From positions 1 through 34,287 of the forward strand of contig JAAWIL010000002.1 in the NCBI GenBank assembly GCA_022796315.1: a stretch of 34,287 nt of DNA, read 5' to 3'. Of the stretch, positions 24,107 to 32,803 are shown one piece after another; position 1 is the first letter of the stretch; each line of letters begins with the position of its first letter. Origin of the DNA: Oscillibacter sp. Its GTDB lineage: Bacteria; Bacillota; Clostridia; Oscillospirales; Oscillospiraceae. Position numbers and translations under genes: made by a program. The notes below the pieces were generated by a model. The model worked only from the letters and a program-made list of their open reading frames with translations. It had not been told where the DNA came from and ran no database searches.

Positions 24107-24871
24107 ATGGATTGGACGGCGCTGACGCTGTTTCTCTTTGTAACGGCCCGGATGAGCGGCTTTGTACTGATGAATCCCATTCTGGGCCGAAGGAACCTGC
24201 CGGGAATCTTCCGCAGCGGGTTCGCGTTGACCCTATCGGTATTTGTGTTTTCCATCACGGACCAGACGGTGGCGGTCCCGGGCGGGCTGGCCGAGATGGC
24301 CGTGCGGCTTTTGCTGGAGCTGGCTTTGGGCGCGGCCCTGGGCATGGTGATGGAGTTCTTCTTTTATATCCCGCAGCTGGCGGGACAGGTGGTGGATACC
24401 CAGATGGGTATGACCATGAACCAGATCTATGACGCGGGCGCCCAGGCGAATCTGTCGGTGACGGGTATGCTGCTGAACACGCTGATGATGCTGCTGTTCT
24501 TCGCCGCCGGGGGGCACCACACGCTCCTTCGGATTCTGATGACCTCCAGCGAGATCGTCCCCTTCGGGACCGTGAGCCTGGGGCAGAACCTGGCCGGCGC
24601 CGCGCTGGAGCTGTTTGTGGAGTGTACGGTGCTGGCGGTGAAGCTGAGTATGCCGATTCTGGCGGCGGAGCTGATGGGCCAGCTGGGCATGGGGGTTTTG
24701 ATGAAGGTCATTCCCCAGATCAATATTTTCGCCATCAACATTGATTTGAAGGTGCTGATCGGTTTGGCGCTGCTGCTGCTTCTGATCGCACCCATGAGTG
24801 AGTTCCTCCTGTCGGCGGAGGGCCGGATGCTGGACAGTCTGCGCCTGATTTTGCAGCAGACCGCCGGGTAA
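24107..24871 (+). CDS. fliR: Flagellar export gate protein FliR
   Basis: FliR is the single-copy member of the export gate. The 254-residue protein has about six membrane segments and the usual features: FVTARMSGFVLMNPILGRRNLP at the start, GMVMEFFFYIPQLAGQVVDTQMGMTMNQIYD in the centre, and VLMKVIPQINIFAINIDLKVLIGL. The ATG at 24107 has GGGAGAGG before it; an in-frame ATG at 24080 would overlap fliQ and add nine non-homologous residues. Confidence 0.94.
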   Translation: MDWTALTLFLFVTARMSGFVLMNPILGRRNLPGIFRSGFALTLSVFVFSITDQTVAVPGGLAEMAVRLLLELALGAALGMVMEFFFYIPQLAGQVVDTQMGMTMNQIYDAGAQANLSVTGMLLNTLMMLLFFAAGGHHTLLRILMTSSEIVPFGTVSLGQNLAGAALELFVECTVLAVKLSMPILAAELMGQLGMGVLMKVIPQINIFAINIDLKVLIGLALLLLLIAPMSEFLLSAEGRMLDSLRLILQQTAG

Positions 24872-24908
24872 CGGCAGAGAAGAGACGGGCCTAAAGGGGG
24901 GATGACGC

Positions 24909-25979
24909 GTGGCCGAGGGTTCTAAGACCGAAAAAGCAACACCAAAAAAGCGAAGAGACGAGCGAAAGAAAGGCCATGTGTTCATGAGCCAGGACGCCGT
25001 AGCTGTGGTGACGCTGATCGGCTCTACTGCGATGCTGGTTGCCCTGGCGGGCAACATCATGGAGCAGTTGTCCTCTTTTGTGGTTTATTGTATTTCCGCC
25101 TGCACCGGTCCCATCGGGCAGGTGAGCGGCAGTCTGCCGGAACTGGGCCGGCAAGCGGCCCTGGTACTGGCCAAAACAGCGCTGCCGCTGTGCTTGGTAA
25201 CGGCGCTGTGCGCCATTTTGGGAACCTTCGCCCAGACCAGAATGCTGGTCAGCGGCGAGTTGATGAAGCCAAAATTCAGCCGGCTGAATCCCCTGGAGGG
25301 ATTCAAGAAGCTGTTTTCCCTGAAGAGCGTCGTGGAGGCGCTGAAGGGGATTTTGAAGATCACGATCCTGCTGATTATCATCTATTTCAGCCTGTCGGAT
25401 TCCTTTCAGGAGAGCGCCAAGTATCTCTATACAGACCTGGACGCCGCCGGGCGGCACGTCTTTGAGGTCAGCAAGAACATGGTGATCCGGATCATCATTG
25501 CGTTCATTGCCCTGGCGGCGGGAGACTTCCTCTATCAGTGGTGGGACTACGAGCGCCAGATGCGCATGAGCAAGCAGGAGATCAAGGAGGAGTATAAACA
25601 GACCGAGGGCGACCCTCAGGTCAAGGGCAAGATCAAGGAGATCCAGCGCCGCCGGGCCATGAGCCGCATGATGCAGCAGGTGCCCGACGCGGATGTGGTC
25701 ATCCGAAACCCCACCCACTTCGCGGTGGCGCTGCGGTATAAACCGGAGCGGGACAGCGCGCCGGTGGTGCTGGCCAAGGGCCAGGACGAACTGGCCATGC
25801 GGATCGTGAAGAAGGCGGAGGAGCACAAGGTGGCGGTTATTGAAAATGTCCCCCTGGCCCGTGCCCTCTATGCCCAGACAGAGCTGAACCGGGAGATCCC
25901 GCCGGACCTGTACGGCCCGGTAGCGGAGGTCCTGGTGTATATCTTCCGTTTGAATGAGAAAAAGCAAATTGTACGATAA
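24909..25979 (+). CDS. flhB: Flagellar export switch protein FlhB
   Basis: FlhB controls the change of export specificity from hook to filament. The 356-residue protein starts with the typical SKTEKATPKKRRDERKKG, has four membrane helices (to about residue 210), and a cytoplasmic domain with the self-cleavage site NPTH at residues 267-270 (cut between Asn267 and Pro268). This is followed by FAVALRY and ENVPLARALY. The start is GTG at 24909 behind AAAGGGGGGA. It lies between fliR and flhA as expected. Confidence 0.95.
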   Translation: MAEGSKTEKATPKKRRDERKKGHVFMSQDAVAVVTLIGSTAMLVALAGNIMEQLSSFVVYCISACTGPIGQVSGSLPELGRQAALVLAKTALPLCLVTALCAILGTFAQTRMLVSGELMKPKFSRLNPLEGFKKLFSLKSVVEALKGILKITILLIIIYFSLSDSFQESAKYLYTDLDAAGRHVFEVSKNMVIRIIIAFIALAAGDFLYQWWDYERQMRMSKQEIKEEYKQTEGDPQVKGKIKEIQRRRAMSRMMQQVPDADVVIRNPTHFAVALRYKPERDSAPVVLAKGQDELAMRIVKKAEEHKVAVIENVPLARALYAQTELNREIPPDLYGPVAEVLVYIFRLNEKKQIVR

Positions 25980-26037
25980 CAGATTCCATCCCGCCCCAGG
26001 GGCGGCAAATCAGGTCCCTGAGCGGACAGGAGGCAGT

Positions 26038-26064
26038 ATGATTCAGGAAGGAGGCAGCGTATGA
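26038..26064 (+). promoter_or_regulatory. Eight-codon upstream ORF coupled to flhA
   Basis: An ATG at 26038 with its own AGGAGG (26029-26034 region) opens an eight-codon frame (MIQEGGSV) ending in TGA at 26062-26064. That stop overlaps the flhA ATG (ATGA). The codons GAA-GGA-GGC inside it also supply the flhA ribosome site. The block AGGAGGCAG..TATGA thus occurs twice in tandem. This may set FlhA output by translational coupling or reinitiation, or may be a chance duplication of the ribosome site. Confidence 0.5.
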
Positions 26065-28172
26065 AGCGGATTTTGAATAACGCGATTGCGCTGGCTGTCG
26101 TTGTCATCGTTCTCTTCCTGATTATTCCTCTGCCTACCCAGCTGCTGGACATTCTGCTGGTGACCAACATCGGACTCTCCATCATGATTCTGATGATCAC
26201 CATGAATATTTCGGACGCGCTGGAGTTTTCCATCTTCCCCTCGCTGCTGCTGGTGACGACGCTGTTCCGACTGGGACTGAACGTCTCCAGTACCCGGATG
26301 ATCCTGCGCGACGGCTACGCCGGTTCGGTCATCCAGAATTTCGGCAACATGATTACCGGCGGCAATATCGTCATCGGCGTGGTGATCTTCCTGATCATTG
26401 TGCTGGTGCAGTTCATCGTCATTACCAAGGGCGCGGAGCGCGTGGCCGAGGTGGCCGCCCGCTTCACCCTGGACGCCATGCCCGGCAAGCAGATGGCCAT
26501 TGACGCCGATCTGAGCTCCGGCCTCATTGATGAGCAGCAGGCCCGGGAGCGGCGCCACAAGATCCAGAAGGAAGCCGACTTCTACGGCGCTATGGACGGC
26601 GCCACCAAGATCGTCAAGGGCGACGCCGTGATGAGCTTGATCATCACCATGATCAACTTCGTCGGCGGTGTGCTCATCGGCATCCTCATCAACGGCGGAC
26701 AGTTTACCGACGTGCTGTCCACCTACTCCATCGTCACCATCGGCGACGGCCTGGTTTCCCAGCTGCCGGCACTGATGATCTCCACCGCCACCGGCATGAT
26801 CGTGACCCGGTCCGTGTCCGAGGGCAGCCTGAACAAGGACGTAGTGGCCCAGTTCAAGGCGCAGCCCCGGGCCATTATGACCACCGGCGTGATTCTGCTG
26901 ATTCTGGCGGCCATTCCCGGGACGCCCCACCTGGCCCTGGCCATCGGCGGCGGCGTGCTGCTGCTGGGCGGGTCTTTCATCAGCCGGAGTATGAACCGGG
27001 AGCGGGCCCAGGCGGAGGCCCAGCAGGCCGCCGCAGCGGAGGCCGAGCAGGTTTCGGAGACCAGCGCGCCCAGCGAGAGCGATTACTACAAGGACATCAA
27101 CAACGTCTATTCCCTGCTGGCGGTGGAGCCCGTGGAGATGGAATTCGGCTACAGCCTGATCCCCATGGTGGACGAGAGCCACGGCGGCCGTCTCATCAGC
27201 CGCATCGTGATTTTCCGCCGGCAGTATGCCCAGGACATGGGCTTTGTGTTCCCCTCCATCCGCCTTCATGACGCCTCCTCCCTGGGCACGAATCAGTATG
27301 TGATCCGGATTCGCGGCGAGGAGGTGGCCCGGGGCGAGATCCTGGTGGACTACTACCTGGCGCTGGAGCCCTCCAATCCCCTGGGCGAGATCGACGGCAT
27401 TGAGACCATCGAGCCCGCCTACGGCATTCCCTCCCGCTGGATTCTTCCCGAGAACAAGGAGATGGCGGAGATTTACGGCTACAACGTCATTGACCCCCTG
27501 TCCGTCATGCTGACCCATCTGTCGGAGACGATCCGCAAGCACGCCTACGAGCTTTTGAACCGGGCGGAGACCATCCAGCTGGTGGAGAACCTGAAGAAAA
27601 CGGAGCCGGAGCTGGTGGAGGAGGTCATTCCCAATGTGGTATCCTACAGCGTGCTGGAGAAGGTTCTGCGGAGCCTTTTGAAGGAGGGCGTGCCCATCAA
27701 GGACCTGGGCATCATCCTGGAGACCCTGGCGGACAACATCGCCCAGGGCCGGGACGTGGAGTCCGCCATCGAGCAGATCCGCGGCGCCCTGGCCCGGACC
27801 ATTACCCGCCGGTTCTGCGAGGACGGACAGCTGCGGGTGGTCACCCTGGACGCCGAGGTGGAGAAGCGGATCATCGGCTCCCTCACCCGCAACGAGCAGG
27901 GCGTGTACCTGGCCATGGGGCCGGAGCTCATGCAGTCGATCATCTCCCAGCTGGCGGAGCACCTGAAGAAGTTCGGCGACCTGTCCCAGACGCCCATTGT
28001 CCTGGTCAGCCAGGTGATTCGCGGGTACTTCAGCAAGATGCTGGGGCAGTTCTATCCCAATGTCTACGTGCTGTCCTTTAACGAGATCAGCAGCAATGTG
28101 CAGATTCAGGCCATCGGCAACATCACCATGGAGGCGCAGCCGGCCGCGGAGCGAAGGGCGGTGGGCAGGTGA
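26061..28172 (+). CDS. flhA: Flagellar export gate protein FlhA
   Basis: FlhA forms the nonameric ring of the export gate and docks chaperone-substrate complexes. The 703-residue protein has about eight membrane helices in residues 1-310, with the FHIPEP signature region TTLFRLGLNVSSTRMIL. A cytoplasmic loop GKQMAIDADLSSGLIDEQQARERR is typical, and a large cytoplasmic domain follows from about residue 345. The length is normal. AAGGAGG lies eight bases before the ATG. The stop overlaps the GTG of fliA by four bases. flhF and flhG, which usually follow, are absent. Confidence 0.96.
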   Translation: MKRILNNAIALAVVVIVLFLIIPLPTQLLDILLVTNIGLSIMILMITMNISDALEFSIFPSLLLVTTLFRLGLNVSSTRMILRDGYAGSVIQNFGNMITGGNIVIGVVIFLIIVLVQFIVITKGAERVAEVAARFTLDAMPGKQMAIDADLSSGLIDEQQARERRHKIQKEADFYGAMDGATKIVKGDAVMSLIITMINFVGGVLIGILINGGQFTDVLSTYSIVTIGDGLVSQLPALMISTATGMIVTRSVSEGSLNKDVVAQFKAQPRAIMTTGVILLILAAIPGTPHLALAIGGGVLLLGGSFISRSMNRERAQAEAQQAAAAEAEQVSETSAPSESDYYKDINNVYSLLAVEPVEMEFGYSLIPMVDESHGGRLISRIVIFRRQYAQDMGFVFPSIRLHDASSLGTNQYVIRIRGEEVARGEILVDYYLALEPSNPLGEIDGIETIEPAYGIPSRWILPENKEMAEIYGYNVIDPLSVMLTHLSETIRKHAYELLNRAETIQLVENLKKTEPELVEEVIPNVVSYSVLEKVLRSLLKEGVPIKDLGIILETLADNIAQGRDVESAIEQIRGALARTITRRFCEDGQLRVVTLDAEVEKRIIGSLTRNEQGVYLAMGPELMQSIISQLAEHLKKFGDLSQTPIVLVSQVIRGYFSKMLGQFYPNVYVLSFNEISSNVQIQAIGNITMEAQPAAERRAVGR

Positions 28173-28978
28173 ACGGAACGGCGGTTCAGCACAGGTATAC
28201 CGAGCAGGAGATTGAACAGATCGAGACGCCGGAGCTCCTGCGGCTCTACAAGGAGACCGGCGACGAGACGCTGAAATGGCCGCTGGTGCTCCGCTATGAG
28301 GGGCTGATCAAGAGCGCGGCCATGCAGATCCGGGGCGTCTACAGCAGCTTTGCCCAGGTGGACGACATCATCAACGAGGGCATCCTGACGCTGCTGGAGG
28401 CGGTAGACAAGTACGACCTGGACAAGGGCGTGAAGTTTGAGACCTATGTCTCCAAGCGTATTCGCGGCATGATCATTGACCTGGCCCGGAAGCAGGATTG
28501 GATGCCCCGAGGCGTCCGCCAGCGGGCGCGGGAGATTGACACGGCCGCAGCGGAGCTCTCCGCCGCCCTGGGCCGGTATCCCACGGAGTCGGAGATGGCC
28601 GAGTGGCTGGGAATCTCTGCGGAGCGCTACCAGCGGGACATGGCCAATATCGCCCTGAGCAACGTGCTGTCCCTGGATGCCCTGATGGACAACCGGGAGC
28701 CGGACGGCTACCAGTTCGAGGTGCCCTCCGAGGACGTTCAGAACCAGCCGGAGGCGGTTTTGCAGGAGCGGGAGCTCCAGCGGGCGCTGGCGGCAGGCAT
28801 TGCCGGGCTCCGGGAGAATGAGCAGATTGTGCTCTCCCTGTACTATGAGAAGCATTTGCAGCTGAAGGAGATCGCTCAGGTCATGGACCTCAGCCCCCCC
28901 CGCATCTCCCAGATTCACGCGCGGGCCATCCAGAAGCTGCGGAATTACATGGAAGCGTATTTGAAGGACGAACTCTAA
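28169..28978 (+). CDS. fliA: RNA polymerase sigma factor FliA/SigD (sigma-28)
   Basis: The flagellar sigma factor, which should switch on late genes such as flagellin, encoded elsewhere. The 269-residue protein has region 2 (about residues 40-115: VDDIINEGILTLLEAVDKYD, VKFETYVSKRIRGMIIDLARKQDW), region 3 (VRQRAREIDTAAAEL, then the YPTESEMAEWLG helix) and region 4 (about 205-262: LRENEQIVLSLYYEKHLQLKEIAQVMDLSPPRISQIHARAIQKLR). The domain order and the DWMPRGVRQ join fit the FliA subfamily. It starts GTG at 28169, coupled to flhA. Its anti-sigma factor FlgM is not in the window. Confidence 0.93.
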   Translation: MNGTAVQHRYTEQEIEQIETPELLRLYKETGDETLKWPLVLRYEGLIKSAAMQIRGVYSSFAQVDDIINEGILTLLEAVDKYDLDKGVKFETYVSKRIRGMIIDLARKQDWMPRGVRQRAREIDTAAAELSAALGRYPTESEMAEWLGISAERYQRDMANIALSNVLSLDALMDNREPDGYQFEVPSEDVQNQPEAVLQERELQRALAAGIAGLRENEQIVLSLYYEKHLQLKEIAQVMDLSPPRISQIHARAIQKLRNYMEAYLKDEL

Positions 28979-28999
28979 GAGGAGCATAAGGAGAAGCGT

Positions 29000-29758
29000 A
29001 TGTTCAAGGGCTTTTACAATCTGACCTCCGCGATGCTGACCCATCAGCATAATCTGAATGTGATCGCCAACAATATGGTGAATATTTCCACCTCCGGCTA
29101 CAAGCAGGACCGCTATGTGGCCACCACCTTTGACGAGGTCATGTTCAGCCGGGTGGGCAACAAGTACAACACCGGTCCGGAGATTGGACAGCAGAGCTTC
29201 ATCCGGGCCGCCAGCGATATCTACACGGACTACAGCCAGGGAATCCCGGAGCACACGGGGATGGCGCTGGACTTCGCCATCCAGGGGGACGGCTTCTTTG
29301 CGGTTCGGAACCCGGACGGCGAGGTGGCCTATACCCGGATGGGCAACTTCACCCTGGATGAGGAGGGTTACCTGTGCCTGCCGGGATTTGGACAGGTGCT
29401 GAGCCCCCAGAACAACCCCATCTACCTGGGAACCGATAAGATCCACGGGGACAGCCAGGGCATCCTCTACTACGATGAGGACGGTAGCACCTTGGCCCAG
29501 CTGGGCGTGTTCACCTTTGCGGACACCGCCGAGCTGGAGCGGGACGACCGGGGGCTGTTCTTCAGCCAGGGCGGCGCGCCGGAGCAGGCCCAGTCCCCCG
29601 GCGTGCTCAACAAGTACCTGGAGCGGTCCAACACGGACATGATCAAGCAGATGACGGAGATGATTACCTTCCAGCGTTCTTTGCAGAGCGCCGCCCAGGT
29701 CTCTGGCATGTATGACCAGATGATGTCCAGAATTACCACTGAAATCGGCCGGATGTAA
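29000..29758 (+). CDS. Flagellar rod protein, FlgF/FlhO type
   Basis: A distal-rod protein of the FlgE/F/G family, 252 residues. The N-terminal rod motif HNLNVIANNMVNISTSGYKQD (about residues 15-35), the core LDFAIQGDGFFAVRNPDGEVAYTRMGNFTLDEEG, and the C-terminal NTDMIKQMTEMITFQRSLQSAAQV helix are all present. It is the first of a pair of such genes, like Bacillus flhO-flhP, so this one probably corresponds to FlhO (FlgF). AAGGAGA precedes the ATG. The exact F or G label is uncertain. Confidence 0.9.
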   Translation: MFKGFYNLTSAMLTHQHNLNVIANNMVNISTSGYKQDRYVATTFDEVMFSRVGNKYNTGPEIGQQSFIRAASDIYTDYSQGIPEHTGMALDFAIQGDGFFAVRNPDGEVAYTRMGNFTLDEEGYLCLPGFGQVLSPQNNPIYLGTDKIHGDSQGILYYDEDGSTLAQLGVFTFADTAELERDDRGLFFSQGGAPEQAQSPGVLNKYLERSNTDMIKQMTEMITFQRSLQSAAQVSGMYDQMMSRITTEIGRM

Positions 29759-29821
29759 ATGAAGATGCCGCCCCCCGCGCATGAACGCCGGGCGGGACGG
29801 CCGGATTCCAAGGAGGAGTAT

Positions 29822-30568
29822 ATGAACCAGTCCTTTTTTATCGGCGCGGTGGGCGCCCACCAGCAGCTCAAGCGGCTGGCGGTTCAGGGAAACAACATTG
29901 CCAACGTGAACACCTACGCCTTCAAGGCGGACAAAGGCCGGTTCGCGGCGCTGATGTACGACGGCGTGAAGAATACGGAGGAGGCGATGGTGCCGACCGG
30001 CGTGGGCGCCGCGCTGCGGAACACCGACACAGACTTTACGCCGGGCGCTGCGGCGGACACCGGCCGTCCTCAGGACTATATGATCGGGGGAGAGGGCTTC
30101 TTCGCGCTGGTGGATCTGGTCACCGGTGAGGTGAGCCTGACCCGGAACGGCGCGTTCTCCATGGCCTCTCTGGAGCGGGCCAGCGAGGAGGTGGACGCCT
30201 ACGGCAACCCCATCATGGAGCATATCTACTATCTCTCCGACGGCAACGGCCGCTTTGTGCTCAGCAGCAGCGGCAGCATGATCGAGATGACGGACCCCAA
30301 TGAAGAGCAGGATGTGGGCGTCTTCGACTATATCAACTACAACGGCATGGAGAAGATCGGCAGCACCCGGTTCCTGGCTGTGGACAAGAACGGCGGACTG
30401 CGGCAGGGAACCAGTCCGGTGATCCACCGGGCGCTGGAGATGTCCAACACGGACCTGGCGGAGGAGATGACGAAGGTCATCGAGTCCCAGAGGGCCTATG
30501 GCATGGCGCTGAAGATGGTGCAGACCTCGGACGAGATTGAGGCCACCATCAACAATCTGCGCGGCTGA
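29822..30568 (+). CDS. flgG: Flagellar rod protein, FlgG/FlhP type
   Basis: The second distal-rod protein, 248 residues. It shows QLKRLAVQGNNIANVNTYAFKADKG in pattern at the N-terminus, IGGEGFFALVD and LTRNGAFS in the core, and a C-terminal helix EMSNTDLAEEMTKVIESQRAYGMALKMVQTSDE. The ATG at 29822 has AAGGAGG seven bases upstream; the earlier in-frame ATG at 29759 adds 21 residues that do not resemble the family. It pairs with the preceding gene. FlgG versus FlgF cannot be settled without alignment. Confidence 0.88.
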   Translation: MNQSFFIGAVGAHQQLKRLAVQGNNIANVNTYAFKADKGRFAALMYDGVKNTEEAMVPTGVGAALRNTDTDFTPGAAADTGRPQDYMIGGEGFFALVDLVTGEVSLTRNGAFSMASLERASEEVDAYGNPIMEHIYYLSDGNGRFVLSSSGSMIEMTDPNEEQDVGVFDYINYNGMEKIGSTRFLAVDKNGGLRQGTSPVIHRALEMSNTDLAEEMTKVIESQRAYGMALKMVQTSDEIEATINNLRG

Positions 30569-30598
30569 GCGGGCTGACAGCGCCGGAGGGAGGAAAAT

Positions 30599-30662
30599 CA
30601 AACCAGGGCGGCCAAACCGCGCGGCGCGGGCGGGGCCCTTTCGGAGGCGCCGCGCTGGTTTG
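30599..30662 (+). other. Large GC-rich hairpin before cheC
   Basis: CAAACCAG (30599-30606) and CTGGTTTG (30655-30662) are complementary and enclose a GC-rich loop that can pair further (GCGCGGCGC with GCGCCGCGC). It lies in the 113-base gap between the rod genes and cheC, the largest gap of the distal operon. It may reduce read-through or protect upstream mRNA. Confidence 0.5.
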
Positions 30663-30681
30663 CTGATAAAGGGGGAGAGAT

Positions 30682-31308
30682 ATGGAAATCAAGGATTACA
30701 ATCAGCTGAGTTCCCTGGAGCTGGACACGCTCCGGGAGATCGGCAGCATCGGCACGGGGAACGCGGCCACGGCGCTGTCCTCGCTGATTGGAGAGGCGGT
30801 GCGTATCCAGCTGCCGGAGGTCCGGATCATGGGCTACAACGAGGCCATTGATTGGATCGGCGGCCCGGAGGAGATCACCGCCGGCGTCCTGGTGGGCATG
30901 AGCGGACAGATCAACGGGATCATGCTCTCGGTGCAGCAGCTGGACTTTGTGAACCTGGTGCTGGGGAACATGATGGGAACCAGCATCCAGGACTACATGG
31001 AGCTCGGCGAGATTGAGCGCTCGGCCCTGGTAGAGGTGGGCAACATCATGATTTCCACCTTCATCAGCGCTCTGAGCGGCCTGGCGGGCATCCAGATCAG
31101 TTTGACGGTGCCGGCGTTTACGGTGGATATGCAGGGAGCCATTATGACGGTTCCCATGGCGGCCTATGGAGGGCAGTCGGACTATATCATGACCATTGGA
31201 GGCAATTTTGTCTGCCAGGGGAAAGAGGTGCCCTGCCGGCTGCTGCTGTCTCCGGATATCCGGTCTTTGAACGTGCTTTTGCGGAAGCTGGGCGTCAGCG
31301 GTCAGTGA
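30682..31308 (+). CDS. cheC: CheY-P phosphatase CheC, first active site altered
   Basis: CheC dephosphorylates CheY-P and pairs with CheD in chemotactic adaptation. The 208-residue protein has the two-fold CheC fold. The first phosphatase motif reads REIGSIGTGNAATAL, with Glu19 kept but Ser22 where Asn is expected (EIGN in well-studied CheC). The second, LVEVGN, has Glu118 and Asn121 intact. It should therefore keep one working site. AAAGGGGGAGAG precedes the ATG. It lies just before cheD, its known partner. Confidence 0.92.
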   Translation: MEIKDYNQLSSLELDTLREIGSIGTGNAATALSSLIGEAVRIQLPEVRIMGYNEAIDWIGGPEEITAGVLVGMSGQINGIMLSVQQLDFVNLVLGNMMGTSIQDYMELGEIERSALVEVGNIMISTFISALSGLAGIQISLTVPAFTVDMQGAIMTVPMAAYGGQSDYIMTIGGNFVCQGKEVPCRLLLSPDIRSLNVLLRKLGVSGQ

Positions 31309-31352
31309 GTTACCAGAGTATATAGAGTGTAAAGGAAGTCAGGCGGTTAGCA

Positions 31353-31832
31353 GTGGAGACAAAAATCACGATTGGCATCGCAGATATGAAGATGGCGAAG
31401 GACAATGGCGTATTGATCACCTACGCCTTGGGCTCCTGCATTGGGATTTGCCTGCATGACCCCAAGATCAGGCTGGGCGCCATGGTCCACATTATGCTTC
31501 CGCTCAACATGGAAGAGGGCCGGAAGAATACCATGAAATACGCTGATACCGGAATTCGTGAGACCTTGCGGCAGATGGAGGCAAAGGGCGCGTCCCGGGC
31601 CCGGATCACCGCGAAGATCGCCGGCGGCGCGAAGATGTTTGAAATGGGCGGCGGCACCCTGGGAAATATTGGGCAGCGCAATATTGAGAGCGTACATATG
31701 CACCTGAAACGAGAGGGCATCCGGCTGCTGAAGGAGGATGTCGGCGGGTCCGTGGCCCGGACGCTGCTGTTCGATGTGGCCAGCGGCACAGGGTGTGTCC
31801 GGAGCTACGGGAGACCGGAGCTGATTATTTAA
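31353..31832 (+). CDS. cheD: Chemoreceptor glutamine deamidase CheD
   Basis: CheD deamidates glutamines on chemoreceptors and is controlled by CheC/CheY-P. The 159-residue protein has the catalytic set Thr23, Cys29 (TYALGSCIGICL) and His46 (MVHIMLP). Family blocks KYADTGI, KIAGGAKMF, IGQRNIE and later GGSVARTLLFDVASG are all clear. The start is GTG at 31353 with a weaker site (AAAGGAAG, about 14 bases before); homology begins right there. It lies between cheC and cheV. Confidence 0.94.
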   Translation: METKITIGIADMKMAKDNGVLITYALGSCIGICLHDPKIRLGAMVHIMLPLNMEEGRKNTMKYADTGIRETLRQMEAKGASRARITAKIAGGAKMFEMGGGTLGNIGQRNIESVHMHLKREGIRLLKEDVGGSVARTLLFDVASGTGCVRSYGRPELII

Positions 31833-31866
31833 AAGGGAAACAAATGTTGGAAGGAGTGTTCGGAAG

Positions 31867-32787
31867 ATGCTGGAAGAGGATAAGAGAGGGATACTGCTGG
31901 AGTCCGGCACCAATGAGATTGAGGTGATGGAGTTCACCATCAACGGCAATCTCTATGGCATCAATGTGGCCAAGGTGAAAGAGATCATTGTGTCCGCGCC
32001 GGTGAAGCCCATGCCCCATTCGCACCCCGCAGTGGAGGGAATCTTCAAGCCCCGGGATCTGGTCATCACGGTGGTGGATCTGCCCAAGTATCTGATGGGC
32101 GTCAAGGGGGAGGAAGGCCCCAAGGATCTGTTTATCGTGACCAATTTCAACAAGATGAACATTGCCTTCCGTGTACATACCGTGGTGGGGATCAGCCGGA
32201 TCTCCTGGAAGGACATCCAGCGGCCGGACAAGACGGTCTCCGGCGGCAGCGAGGGCGTGGCCACGGGCATCGCCCACTGCGACGGCGAGCTGGTGACGAT
32301 TCTGGACTTTGAGAAGATCGTGGCGGAAATCGCCCCGGAGACCAGCATCCAGCTCTCGGAGATTGACCAGCTGGGCCACCGGGAGCGGCGGGACGCCGGC
32401 GTTCTGGTGGCGGAGGACTCGATCCTCCTGAGCAAGATGATCGAGGAGGCCCTGCACAAGTCGGGCTATGTCAACACCCGGATGTTCCCCAACGGTCAGG
32501 AGCTCTGGAACCACCTGAACGAGATCCGGAACAACCGGCAGCGGCTGGCGGACGAGGCCTCCGTGATCATTACGGACATTGAGATGCCCCAGATGGACGG
32601 CCACCGCCTGACGAAGCTGGTGAAGGACGACAAGGACTTCCGGGAGATTCCCCTGATTATCTTCTCCTCCCTGATTACGGAGGAGATGCGCCGGAAGGGC
32701 AAGGAATTAGGTGCGGACGAGCAGATGAGCAAGCCGGAGATTGGCCATTTAGTGAGGGTGATTGACCAGCTGCTGGCCGATAAGTAG
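31867..32787 (+). CDS. cheV: Chemotaxis coupling protein CheV
   Basis: CheV joins a CheW-like coupling domain to a receiver domain and takes part in adaptation. In the 306-residue protein, residues about 15-165 are CheW-like (EVMEFTINGNLYGINVAKVKEII, VEGIFKPRDLVITVVDLPKYL). Residues about 178-305 form the receiver: VLVAEDSILL with the acidic pair, VIITDIEMPQMDG with the phospho-acceptor Asp, and a Lys near QMSKPE. GGAAGGAG lies upstream of the ATG. No cheW or cheA is present here, so it must work with proteins encoded elsewhere. Confidence 0.94.
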   Translation: MLEEDKRGILLESGTNEIEVMEFTINGNLYGINVAKVKEIIVSAPVKPMPHSHPAVEGIFKPRDLVITVVDLPKYLMGVKGEEGPKDLFIVTNFNKMNIAFRVHTVVGISRISWKDIQRPDKTVSGGSEGVATGIAHCDGELVTILDFEKIVAEIAPETSIQLSEIDQLGHRERRDAGVLVAEDSILLSKMIEEALHKSGYVNTRMFPNGQELWNHLNEIRNNRQRLADEASVIITDIEMPQMDGHRLTKLVKDDKDFREIPLIIFSSLITEEMRRKGKELGADEQMSKPEIGHLVRVIDQLLADK

Positions 32788-32803
32788 GCTTGAGGAGAGG
32801 CGT

